Source: UBA4486 sp041984885 (lineage in GTDB: Bacteria; Pseudomonadota; Gammaproteobacteria; Eutrophobiales; Eutrophobiaceae). From it: 18,341 nucleotides of DNA. Of the stretch, positions 7,372-13,582 are shown in pieces. Each line of letters opens with the position of its first letter. Within the stretch, counting starts at the first letter, position 1. The notes beneath the pieces were generated by a model. That model made no database searches. It had not been told where the DNA came from and saw only the letters and a program-made list of their open reading frames with translations. The translations under genes were made by a program, and so were the position numbers. Location: the NCBI GenBank assembly GCA_041984885.1, contig JBHIXH010000045.1:1-18341 (forward strand), in the 5' to 3' direction.

Positions 7372-7536
7372 ACCGGTTCAATCAGTTTAAATTTCATGTT
7401 GCTGAAGATAGTCGGTCAACAAGGCCTGGCGAACGATGGCTAATCACAGCAAACATGGCCGAACGGGCGGAAAGTATAGATAATACATGAGCATTGTGAG
7501 GTCATTTTTAACACAGCGCAGCCAAGCGCAGTAGCC

Positions 7537-8058
7537 GTGCCAGTACGCATACTAGGTATCGACCCCGGATCTATTAACACTGGCTACGGCATCATCGACG
7601 CCGAATCAAACCACTCCACCCATATCGACAACGGCATCATTGACGTGAAGGGCAATTCACTCGGCGAAAAACTGAGTGTTATCTATAACGAATTGCTTGG
7701 CATCATCGCACAGCACGAACCGGATGAAGTGGCGATAGAACAAGTCTTTATGCATCGCAACGCCGACTCGGCACTCAAACTCGGTCAGGCCCGTGGTGCG
7801 GCGATCACCTGTTGCGCAGTCCGGTCGCTACCTGTGTATGAATACACGGCAAACCAGGTCAAGCAGGCAACAGTCGGCAAGGGGCATGCGGCAAAACAAC
7901 AGGTACAACATATGGTGAAGGTCTTGTTGTGTTTATCCGAGGTGCCGGCCACCGACGCAGCCGATGCGCTGGCCGTGGCTCTCTGTCATGCCCACTCACG
8001 TGACGGCTTGATCCGCGAACAAAACACACAAGCGGTCAAACGCGGGCGCTGGCGATGA
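7537..8058 (+). CDS. ruvC: Holliday junction resolvase RuvC
   Basis: This 173-residue endonuclease cuts Holliday junctions symmetrically during recombinational repair, acting with RuvAB. The RNase H-like fold is evident from ILGIDPGSINTGYGII at the start, AIEQVF, and TDAADALAVALCH. The four catalytic acidic residues are D9, E68, D140 and D143, each offset by two from the E. coli residues D7, E66, D138 and D141 as I recall them. The start is GTG, set by conservation; the ribosome site is weak. The stop overlaps the ruvA ATG (ATGA at 8055-8058), so the two are translationally coupled. No LexA-type CTGT-N8-ACAG box was seen upstream, and no strong promoter in the 165-nt gap from yebC. Confidence 0.97.
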   Translation: MPVRILGIDPGSINTGYGIIDAESNHSTHIDNGIIDVKGNSLGEKLSVIYNELLGIIAQHEPDEVAIEQVFMHRNADSALKLGQARGAAITCCAVRSLPVYEYTANQVKQATVGKGHAAKQQVQHMVKVLLCLSEVPATDAADALAVALCHAHSRDGLIREQNTQAVKRGRWR

Positions 8059-8651
8059 TAGGCCGGATACGTGGCACACTGATCGAAAAACAGCCACCGC
8101 TGTTGCTGGTCGAGGCGTACGGCGTCGGTTACGAAATCGAAGCGCCGATGACGACGTTTTATAACCTGCCGGATACCGGTAGCGAAATCCTGCTGTTTAC
8201 CCATCTTGCCGTACGTGAGGACGCACACTTGTTATACGGCTTTGCGACAGAAAGTGAACGTCGCCTGTTTCGCACGTTAATTAGGATCAATGGTGTTGGC
8301 GCGAAGATGGCATTAACGATTTTGTCCGGTATCGAGGCAAACGAGTTTGCCTTATGTATTCAGAATCAGGATACCGATCGTCTCGTCAAGTTACCCGGGG
8401 TTGGTAAAAAAACCGCAGAGCGTTTGATCGTCGAGATGCGGGACCGCCTCGATGACGCATTACTTTCGGCCATACCGGGACAGGCAACACCGACAAAAAC
8501 GAACGATGATCCGATTGCCGAAGCCGTCAGCGCCCTGATTGGTCTTGGCTACAAACCACAGGAAGCCAGCAAACATGTGCACGCGATCGCGGCAGATGGA
8601 ATGGATTGTGAACAGCTAATACGCCAGGCGCTGAAAGTATCGATAGGCTAG
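8055..8651 (+). CDS. ruvA: Holliday junction DNA helicase subunit RuvA
   Basis: This 198-residue protein binds four-way junctions as a tetramer and docks RuvB motors. Domain I is an OB fold beginning MIGRIRGTL and containing VEAYGVGYEI. Domain II has two helix-hairpin-helix motifs, INGVGAKMALTIL (about 79-91) and LPGVGKKTAERLIVEM (about 113-128). Domain III, after a flexible PGQATPTKTNDD linker, is the RuvB-binding three-helix module (AVSALIGLGYKPQEA). The gene overlaps ruvC by 4 bp. Unusually, ruvB does not follow directly: 1.26 kb containing a PEP-CTERM gene and a terminator intervenes, so RuvA and RuvB are probably made from separate transcripts. Confidence 0.97.
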   Translation: MIGRIRGTLIEKQPPLLLVEAYGVGYEIEAPMTTFYNLPDTGSEILLFTHLAVREDAHLLYGFATESERRLFRTLIRINGVGAKMALTILSGIEANEFALCIQNQDTDRLVKLPGVGKKTAERLIVEMRDRLDDALLSAIPGQATPTKTNDDPIAEAVSALIGLGYKPQEASKHVHAIAADGMDCEQLIRQALKVSIG

Positions 8652-8696
8652 TTGCTGACTGGCCAGTAATAGTTGTAAGGCTGGCTTTACACATTC

Positions 8697-8736
8697 AGTG
8701 AAACTTCCTGAATCTGCAGGAACCCCTAATTTCACT
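8697..8736 (+). other. Two-tier hairpin downstream of ruvA
   Basis: AGTGAAA (8697-8703) pairs with TTTCACT (8730-8736), and inside it TTCCTG (8705-8710) pairs with CAGGAA (8717-8722) around a 6-nt loop, with a short asymmetric internal bulge. It lies 45 nt after the ruvA stop. There is no T-run, so it is not a standard intrinsic terminator. It could protect the 3' end of the ruvCA transcript, or be a remnant linked to the neighbouring insertion. Confidence 0.4.
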
Positions 8737-8807
8737 TCGTAAAGCAGTTTAATTCCTTATAAATCAACTATATAGCATTGAACAGCTAAAACAAAATCGA
8801 CCAGTTT

Positions 8808-8826
8808 TGTCGAAAAACTTTACACT
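8808..8826 (+). promoter_or_regulatory. Shared upstream motif of PEP-CTERM genes, copy 2 (candidate enhancer site)
   Basis: TGTCGAAAAACTTTACACT is the partner of 4777-4795, with 16 of 19 identical and the same TGT-N11-ACA dyad. It is centred about 80 nt upstream of the −24 element, or roughly −106 from the predicted start, a classic position for a sigma-54 activator site. Confidence 0.55.
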
Positions 8827-8849
8827 CACGCATCAGGGCAACAACTTAA

Positions 8850-8862
8850 AATCTATAACTTA
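8850..8862 (+). promoter_or_regulatory. Candidate IHF site between enhancer motif and sigma-54 promoter
   Basis: AATCTATAACTTA fits the IHF consensus WATCAANNNNTTR with one mismatch (T for A at position 5). It lies in an AT-rich stretch between the proposed enhancer (8808-8826) and the −24/−12 promoter, where IHF bending commonly helps sigma-54 activators. IHF consensus matches are frequent in AT-rich DNA, so the support comes mainly from position. Confidence 0.3.
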
Positions 8863-8896
8863 TTGTTATTAATAGAATAATTTCAATATGCTCAGC

Positions 8897-8912
8897 TGGT
8901 CTAAACCTTGCT
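8897..8912 (+). promoter_or_regulatory. Candidate sigma-54 promoter of the second PEP-CTERM gene
   Basis: TGGTCTAAACCTTGCT has TGG at −24 and TTGCT at −12, with GG (8898-8899) and GC (8910-8911) exactly 10 nt apart. Transcription would start near 8923, leaving a leader of about 60 nt before the GTG at 8985. Confidence 0.6.
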
Positions 8913-8984
8913 TATCCTAGTCTGCACACATTAATTAATGCGTAAAAACCATTCACGATAGAAAAAATAATTGGAGTAACTAAA

Positions 8985-9743
8985 GTGAAGACACAAATTT
9001 TAACAAGCCTTGCCGTATCAGCGGGAATTCTTTTGAGTTCTGCTGTTGTCGCCGCACCAATTACTTATTTCGGAGAGGATCTGAGTCCGGGTGGCTCCGT
9101 GCCAGTTGGTGGTAACGCAGCTACTGCCCAGGCCGATTTTCTGTCCAACCTGACCGGAGTCGGTATAGAAGACTTTGAATCTGTTGCTGCTGGGACTTCC
9201 CTTGATCCAGGTTTCAGCGTTAGCTTCCCGGGCTCAACTGGCAGTATTACCGGCAGTCTTTCAGCAACCGGCTCTTCCAACCCTGGAGGTGTCTGTGGTG
9301 CTTCAACTGGCTCCGTAGGCAGTATCGGTTGTGGATTTGGCCGGTTCGCAACTTCAGGAGATCAGTATTTACACACCACATCCAGCTCGTTTGAACTCAG
9401 TTTCAGTTCAGCCATTTCGGCTTTCGGTTTCTACGGTATCGATATCGGTGATTTCAGTGGTCAAATCGAGCTTGAATTGTCAGGTGGTGGCATGACAACT
9501 CTGGCATTGGACGAGATCGTTGGCGCAAATGGCAATCTGGTATTTTTTGGTTTCATCGATCAGGTCGACACCTATACGACTATTCGCTTCACCAATTCCG
9601 GTTCAGGTTCAGACGTTTTTGGTTTCGATGACCTTATAATCGGCGACATAGGCCAAGTGGTGTCAGCTCCTGAACCCGGTGGACTTGCTCTGATGTCGAT
9701 TGCCTTGTTTGGTCTTTTTCTCAGCAGAAAAAAAATGCAATAA
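8985..9743 (+). CDS. PEP-CTERM sorting domain protein 2
   Basis: This 252-residue exported protein has a signal peptide (about 1-23, LAVSAGILLSSAVVA with likely cleavage at VAA). The mature part is Gly/Ser-rich and poor in Lys/Arg, with FESVAAG near 63-69 and a β-sandwich-like stretch FSSAISAFGFYGIDIGDF around 140-157, a pattern common among PEP-CTERM surface proteins. Two Cys residues in VCGAS and IGCGF could form a disulfide. The sorting signal is APEPGG (228-233), then a hydrophobic helix and a basic end SRKKMQ. The start is GTG with GGAG at 8973-8976. Apart from signals at both ends it is not similar to PEP-CTERM protein 1, yet both share the same type of promoter and upstream motif. It sits alone between ruvA and ruvB with its own terminator. 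Confidence 0.9.
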   Translation: MKTQILTSLAVSAGILLSSAVVAAPITYFGEDLSPGGSVPVGGNAATAQADFLSNLTGVGIEDFESVAAGTSLDPGFSVSFPGSTGSITGSLSATGSSNPGGVCGASTGSVGSIGCGFGRFATSGDQYLHTTSSSFELSFSSAISAFGFYGIDIGDFSGQIELELSGGGMTTLALDEIVGANGNLVFFGFIDQVDTYTTIRFTNSGSGSDVFGFDDLIIGDIGQVVSAPEPGGLALMSIALFGLFLSRKKMQ

Positions 9744-9767
9744 CGCTTAACTTTCAAGTTATTAACA

Positions 9768-9797
9768 AAAAGGCCCGTTTAAGGGCCTTTTTTTTTG
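9768..9797 (+). terminator. Rho-independent terminator of PEP-CTERM-2
   Basis: AAAAAGGCCC (9768-9777) pairs with GGGCCTTTTT (9784-9793) around a 6-nt loop and continues into T residues to 9797. It ends the PEP-CTERM-2 transcript and separates ruvB from everything upstream. Confidence 0.92.
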
Positions 9798-9843
9798 AGT
9801 TACGCTTTTGACATTATTACGCCATAATTTCGCCTGTTTTTAC

Positions 9844-9852
9844 TGGTAAACT
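9844..9852 (+). promoter_or_regulatory. Weak candidate promoter for ruvB–ybgC–tol (extended −10)
   Basis: TGGTAAACT contains an extended −10 element (TG, one base, TAAACT) about 60 nt before ruvB. A consensus −35 TTGACA is present at 9809-9814 but is not correctly spaced from it; the CATAAT at 9824-9829 is only 9 nt from that −35. Because a strong terminator precedes this region, some promoter must exist between 9798 and 9913, but which elements are used is unclear. Confidence 0.3.
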
Positions 9853-9913
9853 CACAAAATCTGGAACACACCCCGTACTCCGGTAATTTACTCGAAGTAA
9901 TAAACGAATCTCA

Positions 9914-10960
9914 ATGGCTGATCCAAACCCGGTGATTTCCCCGAACAGCTCCGCTGATGATGCTGCAGCCGATACTACGTTACGGCCGAAAAAACTTGCC
10001 GACTATCAGGGGCAGCCGGCCGTACATGAGCAAATGGAGATCTTTATCGGCGCGGCAAAACAACGCGCCGAATCACTCGATCATGTGTTGATCTTTGGCC
10101 CGCCCGGTCTCGGTAAAACAACGCTGGCACATATCATTGCCAATGAAATGAATGTAAACCTGCGACAAACGTCCGGTCCGGTGCTGGAACGTGCCGGCGA
10201 CCTGGCTGCGTTGTTGACAAACCTGGAACCGAACGATGTGCTGTTTATCGATGAGATACATCGACTCAGCCCGGTTGTTGAAGAGGTGTTGTACCCGGCG
10301 ATGGAAGACTACCAGATCGACATCATGATCGGTGAGGGACCGGCCGCACGGGCGATCAAACTCGATGTACCACCGTTCACGCTGGTGGGCGCCACTACCC
10401 GCGCCGGTTTATTAACTTCGCCGTTACGGGATCGCTTCGGTATCGTGCAACGCCTCGAGTTTTATGACACAAAAGATCTGTCACGCATTATCAAACGTTC
10501 CGCCAGCATACTTGGCATCGGCATTGAACAGGAGGGTGCCGGCGAGATCGCAAAACGCTCACGCGGGACACCGCGCATAGCCAATCGCTTGTTACGGCGC
10601 GTGCGCGATTACGCCGAGGTGAAAGGCGACGGCGTCATTGATAATGCCATCGCAACCAGCGCCCTCGATATGCTTGATGTCGATGCATTTGGTCTCGACA
10701 TGATGGACCGCAAACTGTTACTCGCGATCATGCAAAAGTTTGATGGTGGCCCGGTTGGTGTTGACTCTCTGGCGGCAGCGATTGGCGAGGAACGCGATAC
10801 GATTGAAGATGTGCTCGAACCGTATTTAATCCAGCAGGGATTCATCATGCGCACCCCGCGTGGCCGCACCGTGACGAAAAACGCCTGGCAACATTTTGGT
10901 CTGAGCATGCCGGATAACCCGGGACAGACACCGGGTTTGTTCGATGAGGACAATGAGTGA
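9914..10960 (+). CDS. ruvB: Holliday junction branch migration ATPase RuvB
   Basis: This 348-residue AAA+ motor forms hexameric rings that pump DNA through the RuvA-bound junction. Walker A is GPPGLGKTT (62-70), Walker B is LFIDEIHRL with D113/E114, sensor 1 is GATTRAG (159-165), and the arginine-finger region SPLRDRFG follows at about 169-176. The C-terminal winged-helix domain contains GGPVGVDSLAAAIGE and ends with IMRTPRGRTVT. Length is typical. The ribosome site is poor. Its stop overlaps the ybgC GTG (GTGA at 10957-10960), so it starts the ruvB–ybgC–tol transcript. It is separated from ruvCA by the PEP-CTERM-2 unit. Confidence 0.97.
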   Translation: MADPNPVISPNSSADDAAADTTLRPKKLADYQGQPAVHEQMEIFIGAAKQRAESLDHVLIFGPPGLGKTTLAHIIANEMNVNLRQTSGPVLERAGDLAALLTNLEPNDVLFIDEIHRLSPVVEEVLYPAMEDYQIDIMIGEGPAARAIKLDVPPFTLVGATTRAGLLTSPLRDRFGIVQRLEFYDTKDLSRIIKRSASILGIGIEQEGAGEIAKRSRGTPRIANRLLRRVRDYAEVKGDGVIDNAIATSALDMLDVDAFGLDMMDRKLLLAIMQKFDGGPVGVDSLAAAIGEERDTIEDVLEPYLIQQGFIMRTPRGRTVTKNAWQHFGLSMPDNPGQTPGLFDEDNE

Positions 10961-11361
10961 ACGTATTTACCTGGTCGACGCGTGTTTACTATGAAGACAC
11001 GGATGCCGGTGGTGTGGTGTATTACGCGAACTATCTTAAATTCATGGAGCGTGCGCGTACCGAGTGGTTGCGTAGTCTCGGCTACGAACAGAGCCGACTG
11101 ATCGAACAGAAAATAATTTTTGTAGTCAGACATGTCGAAATTGATTATAAAAAACCGGCACGGCTGGATGACCAGCTAACCGTGCATGCCTCAATCTGTG
11201 AAAAAACCAGCACGAGTTTTCGTTTTCAACATTCGATACAAAACCGTGACCAGACAGAGCTGTGCACGGCCAGAATACTAATCGTTTGCCTGGAACCGGA
11301 AACGTTTAAACCGAAACGCTTGCCCGATTTTCTAGTTGCGGAGATGAAGGATGTCGACTGA
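10957..11361 (+). CDS. ybgC: Tol-Pal system-associated acyl-CoA thioesterase YbgC
   Basis: This 134-residue hotdog-fold thioesterase carries the family signature YYEDTDAGGVVYYANYLKFMERARTEWL, in which the Asp of DTDAGG is the presumed catalytic residue. Homologues hydrolyse short- or long-chain acyl-CoA and are linked to phospholipid metabolism; the gene is the usual first member of the tol-pal operon. The start is GTG overlapping the ruvB stop, with GAGGAC just upstream. It overlaps tolQ by 11 bp, so translation of the three is coupled. Confidence 0.95.
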   Translation: MNVFTWSTRVYYEDTDAGGVVYYANYLKFMERARTEWLRSLGYEQSRLIEQKIIFVVRHVEIDYKKPARLDDQLTVHASICEKTSTSFRFQHSIQNRDQTELCTARILIVCLEPETFKPKRLPDFLVAEMKDVD

Positions 11362-12025
11362 TCTTTCCTTTTTACATTTAATACTGAACGCCAGCCTGCT
11401 GGTTAAACTGGTCATGTTGTCACTGGTCATCGCCTCGTTGATATCGTGGACGATGATCTTTAACAAACGCGTTATGCTGAACCGGGCGAGAAAAGAGGCG
11501 AATCAGTTTGAAGAACGTTTCTGGTCGTTGGAGGATCTCAGCCCGTTATATTCACGTATCAGCAATCAACGCTACCAGGCCTCCGGCATGGAAAAGATTT
11601 TCGAGGCCGGCTTCAAGGAGTTTGCCCGCTTGCGCAAACAGGATGGCATTGACTCCAAGGCAATACTTGAAGGTGCACAACGTTCGATGCGCATCGCCCT
11701 GAGCAAGGAGATCGAAATACTGGAGACGAACCTGTCGTTTCTGGCCACTGTCGGTTCAACCAGCCCGTATGTCGGCCTGTTCGGTACGGTCTGGGGCATC
11801 ATGAACGCGTTCATCGCCATCGGAAACCAGAACCAGGCCTCGCTGGCGACGGTCGCGCCCGGCATCGCCGAGGCCCTGATCGCAACGGCCATGGGCCTGT
11901 TTGCCGCAATCCCGGCTGTGATTGCGTATAACCGTTATTCGAATGATGTGGAACGGTTGATCAATCGTTACGAAACATTTTCCGAGGAATTTTCGTCCAT
12001 ACTGCAACGGCATGCACATACCTGA
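11351..12025 (+). CDS. tolQ: Tol-Pal system proton channel subunit TolQ
   Basis: This 224-residue inner-membrane protein has three predicted membrane helices: about 14-37, 128-158 and 168-194. The last two hold the MotA/TolQ/ExbB core, GSTSPYVGLFGTVWGIM (135-151) and AEALIATAMGLFAAIPAVIAYN (173-194). With TolR it uses proton motive force to drive TolA, which tugs on TolB/Pal during outer-membrane constriction. The ATG overlaps ybgC by 11 bp. In most relatives tolR follows within a few bases; here 127 nt filled by an inverted-repeat element intervene. Confidence 0.96.
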   Translation: MSTDLSFLHLILNASLLVKLVMLSLVIASLISWTMIFNKRVMLNRARKEANQFEERFWSLEDLSPLYSRISNQRYQASGMEKIFEAGFKEFARLRKQDGIDSKAILEGAQRSMRIALSKEIEILETNLSFLATVGSTSPYVGLFGTVWGIMNAFIAIGNQNQASLATVAPGIAEALIATAMGLFAAIPAVIAYNRYSNDVERLINRYETFSEEFSSILQRHAHT

Positions 12026-12036
12026 CAACCAGAAGC

Positions 12037-12149
12037 GAAGAGCCATCAGCCATAAGTAAAAACAGCAACCTATGATTTCAGTGCACAGAAACGGACATTT
12101 TCAACCCGATGGTTTACCCATCGCTATTAGTAATGGCTGATAGCTGATC
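12037..12149. repeat. MITE-like inverted-repeat element between tolQ and tolR
   Basis: The left end AGCCATCAGCCATAAGTAA (12041-12059) and the right end read on the minus strand, AGCTATCAGCCATTACTAA (12145 back to 12127), match at 16 of 19 positions, and weaker similarity extends four more bases outward (GAAG versus GATC). The inner part holds a second perfect hairpin, CGATGG-TTTAC-CCATCG (12107-12123). The element is about 113 bp, carries no ORF, and occupies nearly the entire tolQ–tolR gap. A target-site duplication is not evident. It fits a small non-autonomous palindromic element or REP-like repeat; genome-wide copy number is not visible here. Confidence 0.55.
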
Positions 12150-12152
12150 CTG

Positions 12153-12575
12153 ATGCGCCAAAGAACAAAAAAACGGCCTATGTCTGAGATCAATGTGGTT
12201 CCATATATTGATGTCATGCTGGTGCTGCTGGTCATCTTCATGATTACCGCGCCGCTGTTAACCCAGGGTGTCAAGGTCGATCTGCCGCAGGCCCCATCCG
12301 CTCCTTTACCCGATTCAGACAAGGATCCGGTCATTGTGAATGTTGATGCCGATGGCAAATTTTACATTAACTATGGCGAGGATCAGGACCAGGCCGTGAC
12401 ACCGACTGTGCTGGTCAACCGCGTCAACGCATTATTGAAATATCAACCGGAGATTCCGGTTCTTGTCGGCGGTGATAACAACGTTCCTTACGGACGGGTT
12501 GTGCAACTGATGACTCTATTGCAAAACGCGGGTGTGCCCAGTGTGGGTATTCTTACTGACCCGCCGGAGCAATAA
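12153..12575 (+). CDS. tolR: Tol-Pal system protein TolR
   Basis: This 140-residue inner-membrane protein has one N-terminal membrane helix, VVPYIDVMLVLLVIFMITAP (about 15-34), with the proton-path aspartate D20, and a periplasmic ExbD/TolR domain containing VPVLVGGDNNVPYGRVVQLM-type strands and ending VGILTDPP. It pairs with TolQ to form the stator. The start is constrained: an in-frame TAG at 12141-12143 lies four codons upstream, so ATG 12153 is the first usable one. No Shine-Dalgarno sequence is visible before it, since the right arm of the inverted-repeat element abuts the start. The N-terminus before SEINVVPYID is therefore only ten residues, slightly shorter than in E. coli. Confidence 0.95.
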   Translation: MRQRTKKRPMSEINVVPYIDVMLVLLVIFMITAPLLTQGVKVDLPQAPSAPLPDSDKDPVIVNVDADGKFYINYGEDQDQAVTPTVLVNRVNALLKYQPEIPVLVGGDNNVPYGRVVQLMTLLQNAGVPSVGILTDPPEQ

Positions 12576-12580
12576 TCCCG

Positions 12581-13579
12581 ATGCGACTTGGCTGGCTGCT
12601 GACAAGCCGTTCGTTTTTGTTCGCTGTCATTATTCACATTGTGGCGGTGTGCCTGTTAATCATCAGTGTAGACTTCAGAACACCACCGAAACCACCACCG
12701 AAGGTGAACCTGGTGAAAGCGGTTTCTGTCGACAAAAAACTGGTCGAAAAGGAACTGCAAAAACTGCAGGACAGGGAACAGCAGGAGCGCGAGCAGGAGC
12801 AACAACGACAGAAGGAACTGGAAGAAAAAGCCCTGGCCGAGAAAAAGAAGGCTGAAGAAGCAAGGAAAAAACGCGAACAGGAAGAGAAAAAACTGAAAGA
12901 CCTGGAGCTGAAGAAAGCCGAGGAAAAAAAACAGCGCGAACAGGAACAGTTACGCTTGAAGGAACTGGAAGCGAAACGCAAAATCGAAGAGGAAAAGAAA
13001 CAGCTGGCTGAAGAAAAGCGCAAGCTGGAAGAGGAGAAAAAACAAAAAGCCGAGCAAGAGCGCAAACGCATTGAGGAAGAAAAGAAAAAAGCGGAACAGG
13101 AACGACAACGGCTGGAAGAAGAGAAGCGCAAGAAAGAAGAGGAACTGAAGCGCATTGAAGAAGAGAAACGCCGTAAAGAGGAAGAGCGAAAAAAACAGGA
13201 GGAAGAAGACAGGCGGCAGAAAGCCGCAGAAGAATTGATGCTGCAGCAGCTTGAGCAGGAACAGCTGGAACTGGAAGAAACGCAGAATCAGCAGGACATG
13301 AGCATTATTGCGCAATATACGCAGCGCATTCAGGGACTGGTAGAACGTGAGTTTAATACGGCCGGTTTACCGAAAGGCCTGTCCTGCACCTTGTATATAC
13401 GGATGATTCCGGGAGGTGATGTTGTCGATGTGCGAGTATTGGAAAAAAGCGGTAACCAGTTATTTGACCGCCGGGCGATGACCGCCGTCGAAAAAGCGTC
13501 ACCGTTACCGGTACCGGAAGAGTCCCGGTTATTTGAAAAAATGCGAGAAATTCGATTTACCTTTGAACCACAGAACTGA
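12581..13579 (+). CDS. tolA: Tol-Pal system protein TolA
   Basis: This 332-residue protein bridges the inner membrane to Pal/TolB. Domain I has a single membrane helix at about 11-31, then a Pro-rich exit (TPPKPPPK). Domain II, about 50-235, is a long uninterrupted coiled coil of Glu, Lys, Arg and Gln with many EEKKK-type repeats. Domain III, about 240-332, is the compact C-terminal domain (YTQRIQGLVEREFNTAGLP, LYIRMIPGGDVVDVRVLEKSG) that binds TolB and Pal. Two departures from E. coli stand out: domain II has very few alanines, and the SxxxH membrane motif reads A15-V-I-I-H19, with Ala in place of Ser. The gene starts 5 nt after tolR and ends 3 nt before tolB. Confidence 0.95.
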   Translation: MRLGWLLTSRSFLFAVIIHIVAVCLLIISVDFRTPPKPPPKVNLVKAVSVDKKLVEKELQKLQDREQQEREQEQQRQKELEEKALAEKKKAEEARKKREQEEKKLKDLELKKAEEKKQREQEQLRLKELEAKRKIEEEKKQLAEEKRKLEEEKKQKAEQERKRIEEEKKKAEQERQRLEEEKRKKEEELKRIEEEKRRKEEERKKQEEEDRRQKAAEELMLQQLEQEQLELEETQNQQDMSIIAQYTQRIQGLVEREFNTAGLPKGLSCTLYIRMIPGGDVVDVRVLEKSGNQLFDRRAMTAVEKASPLPVPEESRLFEKMREIRFTFEPQN

Positions 13580-13582
13580 ACT

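Larger units (their letters stand above)
8652..8984 (+). other. Intergenic regulatory region before PEP-CTERM-2 (333 nt, no gene)
   Basis: No coding region was found. The stretch becomes clearly AT-rich from about 8730 onward, unlike the flanking ruv genes. It holds, in order, a 10-bp palindrome ACTGGCCAGT (8658-8667), a second weaker dyad TGTAA-N8-TTACA (8674-8691), a two-tier hairpin, the shared PEP-CTERM motif (8808-8826), an IHF-like site (8850-8862), a sigma-54 promoter (8897-8912) and a perfect 12-bp palindrome CATTAATTAATG (8929-8940) in the leader. Confidence 0.6.

Noticed and set aside
7372..7536. LexA (SOS) box before ruvC
   Set aside because: No CTGT-N8-ACAG pattern in the yebC–ruvC gap; only a short GTAT-N5-ATAC dyad at 7474-7486 with no known meaning.
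12950..13200. Tandem repeats in tolA as a CRISPR-like or satellite array
   Set aside because: The repetition comes from Glu/Lys codons of a coiled coil; units are irregular, with no spacers.
12634..13315. Long minus-strand ORFs opposite tolA (173 and 121 residues)
   Set aside because: Their Ser/Phe/Leu-rich sequence is the mirror of the Glu/Lys codons of the TolA coiled coil; no start context or family resemblance.
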